Assembly: GCA_017535925.1 (NCBI GenBank)
Contig: JAFXTD010000002.1
Coordinates: 1 to 54,371 of the forward strand
Direction of reading: 5' to 3'
Length of the DNA: 54,371 nucleotides
DNA from: Selenomonadaceae bacterium
GTDB taxonomy: Bacteria; Bacillota; Negativicutes; Selenomonadales; Selenomonadaceae
Part shown: one piece after another, positions 23,434-30,672 of the stretch
Position numbering within the stretch: position 1 is the first letter of the stretch
How the letters are laid out: the number at the start of each line of letters is the position of its first letter
Translations under genes and position numbers: made by a program
Notes under the pieces: generated by a model
Database searches by the model: none
Told to the model about the DNA's origin: nothing
The model's input: the letters and a program-made list of their open reading frames with translations, nothing else

Positions 23434-24861
23434 TTAGCGCAGATAGTCGCCGCGAATGTCTTCCGTCGGTGGCGGAATGGGATAGTCTCCGCTGAAACAC
23501 GCCGTGCAAATTTGACGCCCGCCCGTCATTTCATCGAGGCAACCAATCGGCAGATAACCCAACGAATCCGCGCCGAGCAACTTACAAATTTCCTCGACGT
23601 TGCGATTGTGAGCGATAAGCATGTCCTCGTTCGGAATGTCAATGCCGAAATAACACGGGTGACAAAACGGCGGACTTGAAACGCGCATGTGAACTTCCGC
23701 CGCGCCTGCCTCCTTGAGCATTGCGATAATCTGTCGGCTCGTCGTGCCTCGAACAATCGAATCATCAATCATGACAATGCGTTTATCTTTGACGACCTCG
23801 CGCAGGACATTGAGCTTGACTTTGACGCTCCGCATGCGGCTGGATTGTTGCGGCTTGATAAAAGTTCTGCCGACGTAAGTATTTTTCGTGAAGGCAATGC
23901 CGTAAGGTATGCCCGACTCCATTGAGTAGCCGACCGCCGCCATGTTGCCCGATTCGGGAACGCCGACGACCAAATCAGCCTCGGTAGGATGAATCCTCGC
24001 CAAGAGCTTGCCCGCGATAATCCTCGACTTCGTGACGCTCATGCCGTCGAAGGTCGTATCGGGTCTGCAAAAATAAATATACTCGAAGACACAGCGCGCA
24101 GTTTTTTCTTTGGGCAAGGCAAGTTCCATGTTGGACTCAATCCTGCCGTTCTGAAAAATCGTGACGACTTCGCCGGGCTCCACGTCGCGAATAAATTCCG
24201 CGTCGATTGTCTCAAGCGCACATGTCTCCGAGGTAATGATATAAGCGTTGCCGAGCCTGCCGATAACCAGCGGTCTGAAGCCCCAAGGGTCACGGGCTCC
24301 GATTAATTTTTGAGGACTGGCAACGACGAGCGAATACGAGCCTTGAACTTTTTTTAAGGCGCGGACGGTCGCCTCTTGCACGGAACGAGATTTGACACGT
24401 TCGCGGGCGATGTGATAAGCAATGGTTTCGGAGTCGGTTGTCGTTTGGAAAATCGCGCCGCCCGCTGCCAATTCCCGACGCAAACGAGGGGCATTGACGA
24501 GGTTTCCGTTGTGAGCAAGCATGAGCGTGCCTTTGATATAGGCGAGGACGAGCGGTTGAGAATTTTCACGAGTGGAAGCTCCCGCCGTCGAATAGCGCAC
24601 ATGACCTACGCCGAGATTGCCGTCGAGCGTTGAAATATTTTCTGCGTTGAAAACTTTGTTGACGCGCCCCAAGTCCTTGTGACAAAAAACTTTGTCGCGT
24701 CTGGTTGCCGTGTCTGTTACTGCGATTCCCGCGCTTTCTTGCCCGCGATGTTGCAGAGCGTAAAGCCCGTAGTAAATTGTCGTTGCCACGTCGCCGCCGT
24801 CCAAATCATACATGCCGAACACGCCGCACGATTCGCCTTTTGATTCAATACCGAAATCCAT
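23434..24861 (-). CDS. purF: Amidophosphoribosyltransferase
   Basis: PurF makes phosphoribosylamine from PRPP and glutamine, the first purine-pathway step. The ATG at 24861 (behind AAAAGGGG) gives 475 residues and places the catalytic cysteine at C12 in KGESCGVFGMYDL, as in the Bacillus enzyme with its cleaved propeptide. YALQHRGQESAGIAV and GNLGVGHVRYSTAG belong to the glutaminase domain; VMIDDSIVRGTTSRQI is the PRPP loop; cysteines near 250 and in ICTACFSGDYP fit the 4Fe-4S cluster type. A TTG extension to 24882 would begin in a heptamer repeat and is unlikely. Transcription starts from a consensus promoter 120 bases upstream, so the leader contains the repeat. Confidence 0.95.
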   Translation of the reverse strand: MDFGIESKGESCGVFGMYDLDGGDVATTIYYGLYALQHRGQESAGIAVTDTATRRDKVFCHKDLGRVNKVFNAENISTLDGNLGVGHVRYSTAGASTRENSQPLVLAYIKGTLMLAHNGNLVNAPRLRRELAAGGAIFQTTTDSETIAYHIARERVKSRSVQEATVRALKKVQGSYSLVVASPQKLIGARDPWGFRPLVIGRLGNAYIITSETCALETIDAEFIRDVEPGEVVTIFQNGRIESNMELALPKEKTARCVFEYIYFCRPDTTFDGMSVTKSRIIAGKLLARIHPTEADLVVGVPESGNMAAVGYSMESGIPYGIAFTKNTYVGRTFIKPQQSSRMRSVKVKLNVLREVVKDKRIVMIDDSIVRGTTSRQIIAMLKEAGAAEVHMRVSSPPFCHPCYFGIDIPNEDMLIAHNRNVEEICKLLGADSLGYLPIGCLDEMTGGRQICTACFSGDYPIPPPTEDIRGDYLR

Positions 24862-24880
24862 TGCCACCACCCCTTTTGTC

Positions 24881-24981
24881 AATTGGGAATTGGGAATTGG
24901 TAATTGGGAATTATTTTTTCATTCCTAATTCCTCATTCCTAATTCCTACTTCCTACTTCCTAATTCCTAATTCCTAATTAT
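24881..24981. repeat. Heptamer palindromic element forming the purF leader
   Basis: Four left heptamers AATTGGG or AATTGGT (24881-24908) face eight right heptamers of the type ATTCCTA or CTTCCTA (24921-24976). It is the longest copy in the window. It lies wholly between the purF -10 and the purF start. Confidence 0.9.
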
Positions 24982-25005
24982 ATGCAGGCGGCTTGTCTTT
25001 GTCAA
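24977..25005 (-). promoter_or_regulatory. Consensus sigma-70 promoter for purF
   Basis: On the minus strand: TTGACA (25005-25000), 17 bases, TATAAT (24982-24977). The -10 touches the end of the heptamer element. The -35 lies seven bases from the end of the ABC ATPase gene. No PurR box was recognised. Confidence 0.85.
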
Positions 25006-25011
25006 AAAGCT

Positions 25012-26133
25012 TTAAGGCGGAGTTATCGTCATGCAAATTTTATTCGTGCCCGCGTCGAAGGTGTGAGTAAAATTTTTCGCGCAGCCTTTCAAAATCATGA
25101 GGCTCAAATTTTCTTCGGCTTCGGAAATTTTTTTCTCGAACGGATTGTAATTTTTGCCGCCGCAAATCAAAGTCAGCTCCAAAGTTTTTTCCGCCTCGAT
25201 ATAAATTATGTCAAGCGTCACGGAAATTTTATCGCCCGCCTCGAAACAGCCGCCAAGCATCTCAAAAATAATTTCTTCACAGCAAAGTTGCAGGCGTTGC
25301 AAATATTTTTCGCCCAGCCCGTATTTTTCCGCGAAGATCAAAATTTTCCCCTGCATGTTCGGCAAGTCAAAGCTCCTCGAAAAAATTTCGTAGTGGAAAT
25401 ATTTTTCGCGTCGAATAAAGGCGATTGTCTTCGGGCGTTTGGGCGCGTCGAAAATTTCTGCGGGCGTGCCTTGCTCGTAAATTTCTCCGTCGGCGAAAAA
25501 CAAAATCCTCGTGGCGACTTCGCGGGCAAAGTTCATTTCGTGCGTGACGATTATCATTGTCAAATTCTGTTTGGCGAGCATGCGAATGACCGCGAGGACT
25601 TCGCCGACCATCGTCGGGTCGAGCGCGCTTGTCGGTTCGTCGAAGAGTAAAATTTCCGGCTCCATCATCAACGCCCGAACGATTGCCGCCCGCTGTTGTT
25701 GTCCGCCGCTCAATTCGTCAGGGTAATTGAAAATTTTTTCGTCAAGCCCGACCGCCTCAAAAAGTTTCTTCGCCTTGTCGTAAGCCGCCTGCTTTGAAAT
25801 TCTTTTCAACTCGACGGGCGCGGCGATTGCGTTTTCAATCATCGTCAAGCCCGCAAAGAGATTGAACGATTGGAAAATCATTCCGATTCGTTGACGAACT
25901 TTTTCTGCCGAAAAATTTTTCGCCGTGATTTCCTCGCCCGCAAAGAAAATTTTTCCCGCCGTCGGTCGCTCCAAAAGATTTATCATGCGCAAAAAAGTTG
26001 TCTTGCCCGTGCCCGAACCGCCGATTATCGAAATGATTTCGCCGCGCTTGACTTCGAGGGAAATATTTTTCAGCGGAACGACCTCGCCGTATTCTTTCCG
26101 CAGATTTTCCACACGCAAAATAATTTCGCTCAC
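25012..26133 (-). CDS. Polar amino acid type ABC ATPase with a C-terminal extra domain
   Basis: It has 373 residues against about 240-250 for GlnQ-type ATPases. The ATPase part has IIGGSGTGKTTFLRMINLLE (Walker A), LSGGQQQRAAIVRALMMEPE (signature), ILLFDEPTSALDP (Walker B) and VTHEMNFAREVATRILF (switch His). The extra 125 residues contain FAEKYGLGEKYLQRLQLCCE and a final ICMTI strand. This layout recalls the HATPase_c_2 (anti-sigma regulatory) fold, but the nucleotide motifs are not clear, so this is tentative. It overlaps the next upstream gene by four bases, so the pair forms one transporter. It is odd in carrying a fused regulatory-looking domain. Confidence 0.85.
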   Translation of the reverse strand: MSEIILRVENLRKEYGEVVPLKNISLEVKRGEIISIIGGSGTGKTTFLRMINLLERPTAGKIFFAGEEITAKNFSAEKVRQRIGMIFQSFNLFAGLTMIENAIAAPVELKRISKQAAYDKAKKLFEAVGLDEKIFNYPDELSGGQQQRAAIVRALMMEPEILLFDEPTSALDPTMVGEVLAVIRMLAKQNLTMIIVTHEMNFAREVATRILFFADGEIYEQGTPAEIFDAPKRPKTIAFIRREKYFHYEIFSRSFDLPNMQGKILIFAEKYGLGEKYLQRLQLCCEEIIFEMLGGCFEAGDKISVTLDIIYIEAEKTLELTLICGGKNYNPFEKKISEAEENLSLMILKGCAKNFTHTFDAGTNKICMTITPP

Positions 26134-27632
26134 AACTTCACGCCCTCCAAAATTTTTTCGCGGCTCCGATTCTTCGGATTGATTTTGTGCTCTATTCGGT
26201 CAGTCACGAACATCAGCAACCGTGACAAAATGCCGTAGACGATTGCGATTGCGATTAGCGGGACGAAGGCGTCGTAAGTTCGGGCGCGAATCAAGTCCGC
26301 CATTTTCGTCAAATCTTGCACCGAAATGTAACCGACAATCGCCGTCTCCATCAGTGTGATATTCAGCGCGAGTTGATATTGACGGAAAGAATTTCTGACT
26401 ATCTGCGGCAAAATGAATTTCATGAACGCCCGCCGACCTGAATAGCCCAAAGACAGAGCCGCCTCCGTTTGTCCGATTGAAATACTTTTTGCGCCGTCCT
26501 TGATTATGATGAAAACCGAAACGCTGAGCACGATTGAAAAAACTATTACGGCAACGAAACTCGCGGGCACGTTGACGCTGCCGAAAATCACATAGTAAAA
26601 AAACATCAGCATGACCAATATCGGCACGCCCTGCAACGTCCGATAAATTCCGTCGATGATTTTTTTTGCAAGGCGGTTGCCCTCGCGATAGAGCATGTAC
26701 ATTGCCAAGCCCAAAAGCGTTCCAAAGATTATCGACGCCAACGTTATGTAAATTGTTTGCTCCGCGCCTTTCGCCAGCAAAATCCAGCGGTTTTCGTCGA
26801 GCAGGGAAATTTGAATTCTTTTCGTGATTGCCGCAAAAAAATTTTCTCCGCCGGCATATTCGGCTTCGATGACAACAACTGCTTGCTCAATGTAATTCGG
26901 TTTGGCGTAGTATACATTCTGCTCACGTTCGGGCATAATCTCAACGGCATTCATTCCGACATTGACTTTTTCCTCCGTCACGTCAGCCAACATGGCAGGA
27001 AAGAATTCAACTTTAATTTCGTAGTCGTAGCCGTAAGCCGCGCAGAATTTGTCGATAAGTTCAGCCTCGTAGCCGACAACCTGTTGATTGTGAATATAAT
27101 TAAAAGGCGCACCGTCTGCGTTGGTGGCGATTGTTATTTTGCCGAGCGTGCCCGTCGAAGGAGTCCTCGTAAAAATTTTGTCGCTTTCCTTGTTTGAGAA
27201 CCATTTCTTTTTCAAGGCGTCAAGCTCGCCGCTCGCCTCGACCTTCGCAAGAAACTCATTCATTTGATTGCAAAGATTTTGTCCGCGTTCGGTTTTTGGG
27301 AAAATGTATGACAACGGAGCATCGCCCAAAGATTGCGGAAGATATTTCACGTCGATACCCATGCTTTTGAAATTATCCGCGTAAGCTTTGCCGATAACAA
27401 AGGCGTCGATTTTATGTTGCTTGAGACCTTCGATAAAATCTCCCGTGCCTTCCAACGAAATGTATTGCGCATTTGGAAAATGATTACGTGCCAACTTTTC
27501 ATATAAGCCGCCCGGCCACACGCCGATTCGCGCATGTTTCAAGTCGTCGAATGAATTTATTTGCTTGCCCTCGTTTTGACAGCCGCAAATTAAAATCGCC
27601 GTCAAAAAAATCAGTGCAAAAAATTTTTTCAT
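26130..27632 (-). CDS. Substrate-binding lipoprotein fused to ABC permease (amino acid type)
   Basis: The start ATG 27632 gives 500 residues and overlaps the kinase stop (ATGA). The N-terminus MKKFFALIFLTAILICGC is a lipoprotein signal. Two binding-protein-like segments follow: about residues 27-150 (DDLKHARIGVWPGGLYEKL, a second-lobe pattern) and 165-270 (GKITIATNADGAPFNYI, GYEAELIDKFCAAYG, a first-lobe pattern). From about 285 a HisM/GlnP-type permease begins, with membrane segments and the loop EAALSLGYSGRRAFMKFILP that contacts the ATPase. With the upstream-coupled ATPase it makes a complete importer from two polypeptides. The ligand is unknown; the order of the two binding segments is unusual. 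Confidence 0.85.
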   Translation of the reverse strand: MKKFFALIFLTAILICGCQNEGKQINSFDDLKHARIGVWPGGLYEKLARNHFPNAQYISLEGTGDFIEGLKQHKIDAFVIGKAYADNFKSMGIDVKYLPQSLGDAPLSYIFPKTERGQNLCNQMNEFLAKVEASGELDALKKKWFSNKESDKIFTRTPSTGTLGKITIATNADGAPFNYIHNQQVVGYEAELIDKFCAAYGYDYEIKVEFFPAMLADVTEEKVNVGMNAVEIMPEREQNVYYAKPNYIEQAVVVIEAEYAGGENFFAAITKRIQISLLDENRWILLAKGAEQTIYITLASIIFGTLLGLAMYMLYREGNRLAKKIIDGIYRTLQGVPILVMLMFFYYVIFGSVNVPASFVAVIVFSIVLSVSVFIIIKDGAKSISIGQTEAALSLGYSGRRAFMKFILPQIVRNSFRQYQLALNITLMETAIVGYISVQDLTKMADLIRARTYDAFVPLIAIAIVYGILSRLLMFVTDRIEHKINPKNRSREKILEGVKL

Positions 27633-28567
27633 CGAACAGCCTCGTAACGTTGCATGGCTTTTTCCAAAGAAGTCACGCCTGCAACCGCTCCGACCTCCTC
27701 GACCGAACAACTCGCAACCGCGCAGGCAAATTTTCCGCAATCTTCAAGCTGCCAACCTTCCGACAAAGCCCACAAGAAACCCGCCGCAAATGAATCGCCC
27801 GCGCCGGTCGTGTCGACAACTTTTTCGACGGGATAAGCGGGAATTTCATGACGCTCGTTTTTCGTGGCGATAATGCAACCTTTGCCGCCGCGTTTGACGA
27901 CCGCGCATTTCAAGCCGTAACTCAACAACGCCGAAATATTTTTGTCAATGTCCTCCTCGTTCGCCAAAGCCGCAAGCTCCGATTCGTTCGGGAAAAAATA
28001 ATCCGCATTTGACAACACGCCCGACAACTCCTCCAATCGCTCGCCTCGTGCAGGATATTTCATGTCAAGTGCCAAAGTCCGTTTGCTTGTTTTGATTCGG
28101 CGGAAGAGTCGCTCCATCGCCGGCACGTCCAGCATTGACGATATAAACAAGCTCGCGAAAGAAACAATATCAGCCATGTCGTCGATATGCGGCAAAATAT
28201 CTTCCTCCGATAATTTCCTCAAGCTGCTGTGAGGATTCGTGAGGAAACGCCGTTCGCCTTTTGTGTCGACCAAAACAACCGTGACACCCGTCGCCAAATT
28301 CGATTGAACTTTCACGCCGGAAATATCCACGCCGTTTTTCTTCGCGTAATTTAAAATCTGTTGCCCCGCGTCGTCGTCGCCGAGCTTGCTTATCCACTTG
28401 ACACTTTTGCCGAGCCTCGAAAGGACAATCGACTGATTAAGCGCGTCGCCTCCGAAAGAAAGTTTCACGTAATCCATTTCCGTGCTGTCGAAGTTAAAAA
28501 TTTTTTCGTCGACCGCGCCCGCCAAAACATCAACGACGCCGGCTCCGATAATCGAAATTTTTTTCAT
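27629..28567 (-). CDS. PfkB family carbohydrate/nucleoside kinase
   Basis: It has 312 residues from ATG 28567 behind GGAGGAGGAG. The N-terminal motif is LSFGGDALNQSIVLSRLGK and the C-terminal motif is VVDTTGAGDSFAAGFLWAL, with the catalytic Asp in GAGD. This fits the ribokinase family; sugar or nucleoside is not decided by the motifs. Its stop overlaps the start of the binding-protein/permease gene by one base pair step (ATGA). That tight coupling suggests that the kinase and the transporter serve one pathway, although the transporter looks like an amino acid type. Confidence 0.9.
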   Translation of the reverse strand: MKKISIIGAGVVDVLAGAVDEKIFNFDSTEMDYVKLSFGGDALNQSIVLSRLGKSVKWISKLGDDDAGQQILNYAKKNGVDISGVKVQSNLATGVTVVLVDTKGERRFLTNPHSSLRKLSEEDILPHIDDMADIVSFASLFISSMLDVPAMERLFRRIKTSKRTLALDMKYPARGERLEELSGVLSNADYFFPNESELAALANEEDIDKNISALLSYGLKCAVVKRGGKGCIIATKNERHEIPAYPVEKVVDTTGAGDSFAAGFLWALSEGWQLEDCGKFACAVASCSVEEVGAVAGVTSLEKAMQRYEAVR

Positions 28568-28592
28568 GCTGTCTCCTCCTCCAAATGTTTGA

Positions 28593-28621
28593 AGTTTATT
28601 CGACGCCGCCGAAAATTTCAA
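28593..28621 (-). promoter_or_regulatory. Candidate promoter for the pfkB-ABC unit
   Basis: On the minus strand: TTGAAA (28621-28616), 17 bases, TAAACT (28598-28593), 26 bases before the start. Confidence 0.5.
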
Positions 28622-28627
28622 GCGGGC

Positions 28628-28672
28628 GTTGTGACAAATGCAACAGTATGATAAAATCCGAAATGTTATAAT
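28628..28672 (+). promoter_or_regulatory. Promoter region of the Crp/Fnr regulator
   Basis: TG, one base, TATAAT (28667-28672) is an extended -10. Upstream, GTTGTGACAAATGCAAC (28628-28645) is an imperfect inverted repeat of the size of a Crp/Fnr site. It could be an autoregulatory operator, but this is only a suggestion. Confidence 0.5.
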
Positions 28673-28703
28673 CGGAAAAATTTTTATCGGGAGGTGAGCG
28701 GCT

Positions 28704-29369
28704 TTGAAGGGTTCAGACTTGAGAAGCGTGCCGCTCTTTAAAGATTTGTTGCCGGAAGAGATAGAACAATTCATGAAGTTCACGGGGACGACGATTAAGA
28801 GTTATCCTCGCGGCGAAAGAGTTTTGGAGGCGTTCGCGCCCAATGCAAATATCGGTGTGATTGTCAGCGGCGAAGCTCAAATCCTCTCGCTCGACAGGCT
28901 CGGCAATGAATCGGTCGGTCATTCCCTCGAAAGCGGCGCAATGTTCGGGACGGTCTCGGCTATTCTCGGCGAAGATTTAATCGCAACAAGTGTTCAGCTC
29001 ACGACCGACGCAACGATTATGTGGTTGCCTTATCGTTCGCTGCTCGTCGCAGGTCCCAAGCTCGGACGCACGCACGGAATCGTTATGAAAAATCTTTTGG
29101 AGACCTTCAGCCGAAAAAACGTTTTGATGATGCAAAAGGTCGAACTCTTAAGCCAAAAGACACTGCGCGAACGAGTGATTTTATATTTGTTGCAAAGGGA
29201 ACGTCGTCAAAATTCGGAGCGCGTGAAAGTGCCGGGGCGTGTTCAGCTTGCCAAAGAGTTGGAGTGCAATCGTTCGGCTTTGACGCGGGAAATTTCTCAA
29301 ATGCAGGCGGAAGGGCTTGTCGAATGCGGCGACCGGTGGATGCGCCTCAACAAGGACAAATTGCAGTGA
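28704..29369 (+). CDS. Crp/Fnr family transcription regulator
   Basis: It has 221 residues from TTG 28704 behind GGGAGGTGA. The N-terminal cyclic-nucleotide-binding-like domain (SVPLFKDLLPEEIEQFMKF, YPRGERVLEAFAPN) is followed by a long dimer helix and a C-terminal winged helix, with VQLAKELECNRSALTREISQ as the recognition region. No cysteine cluster for an FeS sensor is seen at the N-terminus, so it is not a classic Fnr. Its stop overlaps the GTG start of ccmA, so it is co-transcribed with the heme exporter and may control it in response to heme, redox or another ligand. Confidence 0.9.
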   Translation: MKGSDLRSVPLFKDLLPEEIEQFMKFTGTTIKSYPRGERVLEAFAPNANIGVIVSGEAQILSLDRLGNESVGHSLESGAMFGTVSAILGEDLIATSVQLTTDATIMWLPYRSLLVAGPKLGRTHGIVMKNLLETFSRKNVLMMQKVELLSQKTLRERVILYLLQRERRQNSERVKVPGRVQLAKELECNRSALTREISQMQAEGLVECGDRWMRLNKDKLQ

Positions 29370-29959
29370 TTATCTTCGACGACGTGACCTTGAGTTTCGG
29401 GCGGCATGAACTTTTCAAAAATATTTCGCTCAAGCTGCGCGGCGGACAAGTTATCGGAATCACCGGCAAAAACGGCGCGGGCAAGTCGACTTTCCTCAAG
29501 CTCGCGGGAAAAATTATTCGACCCGACAGCGGCTCGGTGAACTTTCCCGTTGAAAAAAAAATAGCCGCCGTCAGCCCCGAAATGAAAATCTACGACGGCT
29601 TGACGGCAGATGAGAATTTATTTTTTTTCGGCAAGCTTAGAGGCAAAACTTTATCGGCGGAAAAAATTTTTGAGCTCGGCTTGCGTGTCGGGCTTGACTT
29701 GAAAACTTTCGCCAAAGTCCGCGCAGAAAATTTTTCGACGGGCATGCGGCAACGTCTGAAGTTCGCGATTCTCTTGAGCGTCGAAGCAGACATTTGGCTC
29801 CTCGACGAACCGACTGCCAACCTCGACGACGACGGTCGCGAAAATTTTTTCAATGAGATTCAAGTTGCCAAGTCCGATAAAATTATTTTGCTTGCCACGA
29901 ACGACAAGGCAGAGGAAAAAATTTGCGATGAAATTATTCGACTCCCGCTTAACAATTAG
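29366..29959 (+). CDS. ccmA: CcmA-like heme exporter ATPase
   Basis: It has 197 residues from GTG 29366, which overlaps the regulator stop. GITGKNGAGKSTFLKLAGK is Walker A, FSTGMRQRLKFAILL the signature and IWLLDEPTANLD Walker B. Its small size and the following CcmB-like membrane gene indicate the CcmAB exporter used in cytochrome c maturation. The last two residues and the TAG stop come from a heptamer element (AACAATTAG), so the native C-terminus may have been altered. No ccmC, E, F or G lies nearby. Confidence 0.8.
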   Translation: MIIFDDVTLSFGRHELFKNISLKLRGGQVIGITGKNGAGKSTFLKLAGKIIRPDSGSVNFPVEKKIAAVSPEMKIYDGLTADENLFFFGKLRGKTLSAEKIFELGLRVGLDLKTFAKVRAENFSTGMRQRLKFAILLSVEADIWLLDEPTANLDDDGRENFFNEIQVAKSDKIILLATNDKAEEKICDEIIRLPLNN

Positions 29960-30004
29960 GAATTAGGAATGAGGAATTAGGAATTAAAAAGTTTTTTCTA
30001 ACAG
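29954..30004 (+). repeat. Heptamer palindromic element at the ccmA-ccmB junction
   Basis: Four AATTAGG-type heptamers (29954-29981) are followed by AATTAAAAAG and one CTAACAG unit near 29998, so one arm belongs to each of two families. It separates two genes that are usually overlapping. Confidence 0.8.
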
Positions 30005-30009
30005 CTACA

Positions 30010-30642
30010 TTGGCGATTGTCCGAAAAGATTTTTTAATCGGCTTGCGGCGGCGGGCGACCTTCGCGGCAATGATGATGTTCGCGTTGACGGCGGTGGCAT
30101 CTTTGTCTTTGTCGACGGGCGGAATTTTTGTCGAGCCGAAATTTTTGGCGGCGTTGCTTTGGGTCGTGATATTCTTCGCGGCAGGCGCGGGCATATCGGG
30201 CACCTTCGACGACGAGGCTCAAGCCGGAACGCTCCCGACGCTCAAACTCTACGCCGACGCTCAAGCAATCCTCTTCGGGAAAATGATTTACGTTTTCTTG
30301 TCGCTGACCGCGCTGACGATTTTTATCTTGCCGATATTTTTTATCCTGTTCGATGTCACCGTCAAAAAAATTTTTTTGTTGCTTGCAACGATTTTGCTCG
30401 GACTGATTGGAATTGCGGCGGCAGGAACTTTGACTGCGGCACTGACGACTTCGGCGACGGTCAAGGGCGGGCTCTTCCCGATTTTGCTTTTCCCGATAAC
30501 CCTTCCGATTTTTCTGCCGGCGATTGCTTTGACGGAAATATCTTTGACGGGCGCGGCGTTCGAGGCAAATTCGCTTGTCGTCATGATAGTGTTCGATTTG
30601 ATTTTGATAACGGCGGCGTCAATTCTCTACGACTATCTTTGA
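30010..30642 (+). CDS. ccmB: CcmB-like heme exporter membrane subunit
   Basis: It has 210 residues with about six membrane segments. AAGAGISGTFDDEAQAGTLP and the preceding ALLWVVIFF match the conserved first cytoplasmic region of CcmB. It is the membrane partner of CcmA in heme or related-substrate export. The start is uncertain: TTG 30010 has no ribosome site, and the frame stays open back through the heptamer element to 29953. The native start region was probably replaced by the element. It converges with the RTX gene, with 13 bases between them. Confidence 0.75.
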   Translation: MAIVRKDFLIGLRRRATFAAMMMFALTAVASLSLSTGGIFVEPKFLAALLWVVIFFAAGAGISGTFDDEAQAGTLPTLKLYADAQAILFGKMIYVFLSLTALTIFILPIFFILFDVTVKKIFLLLATILLGLIGIAAAGTLTAALTTSATVKGGLFPILLFPITLPIFLPAIALTEISLTGAAFEANSLVVMIVFDLILITAASILYDYL

Positions 30643-30651
30643 AAAATTTTT

Positions 30652-30672
30652 AGCTTTAAGCTTTAAGCTTTG
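30652..30672 (+). repeat. Three short heptamers at the RTX gene end
   Basis: Two AGCTTTA units and one AGCTTTG in tandem. They supply the last codons and the stop of the minus-strand RTX gene. No inverted arm is seen. Confidence 0.6.

Noticed and set aside
29021-29365. 115-codon N-terminal extension of ccmA
   Set aside because: It is a shadow frame inside the Crp/Fnr gene. GTG 29366 overlapping the upstream stop gives a normal CcmA size.
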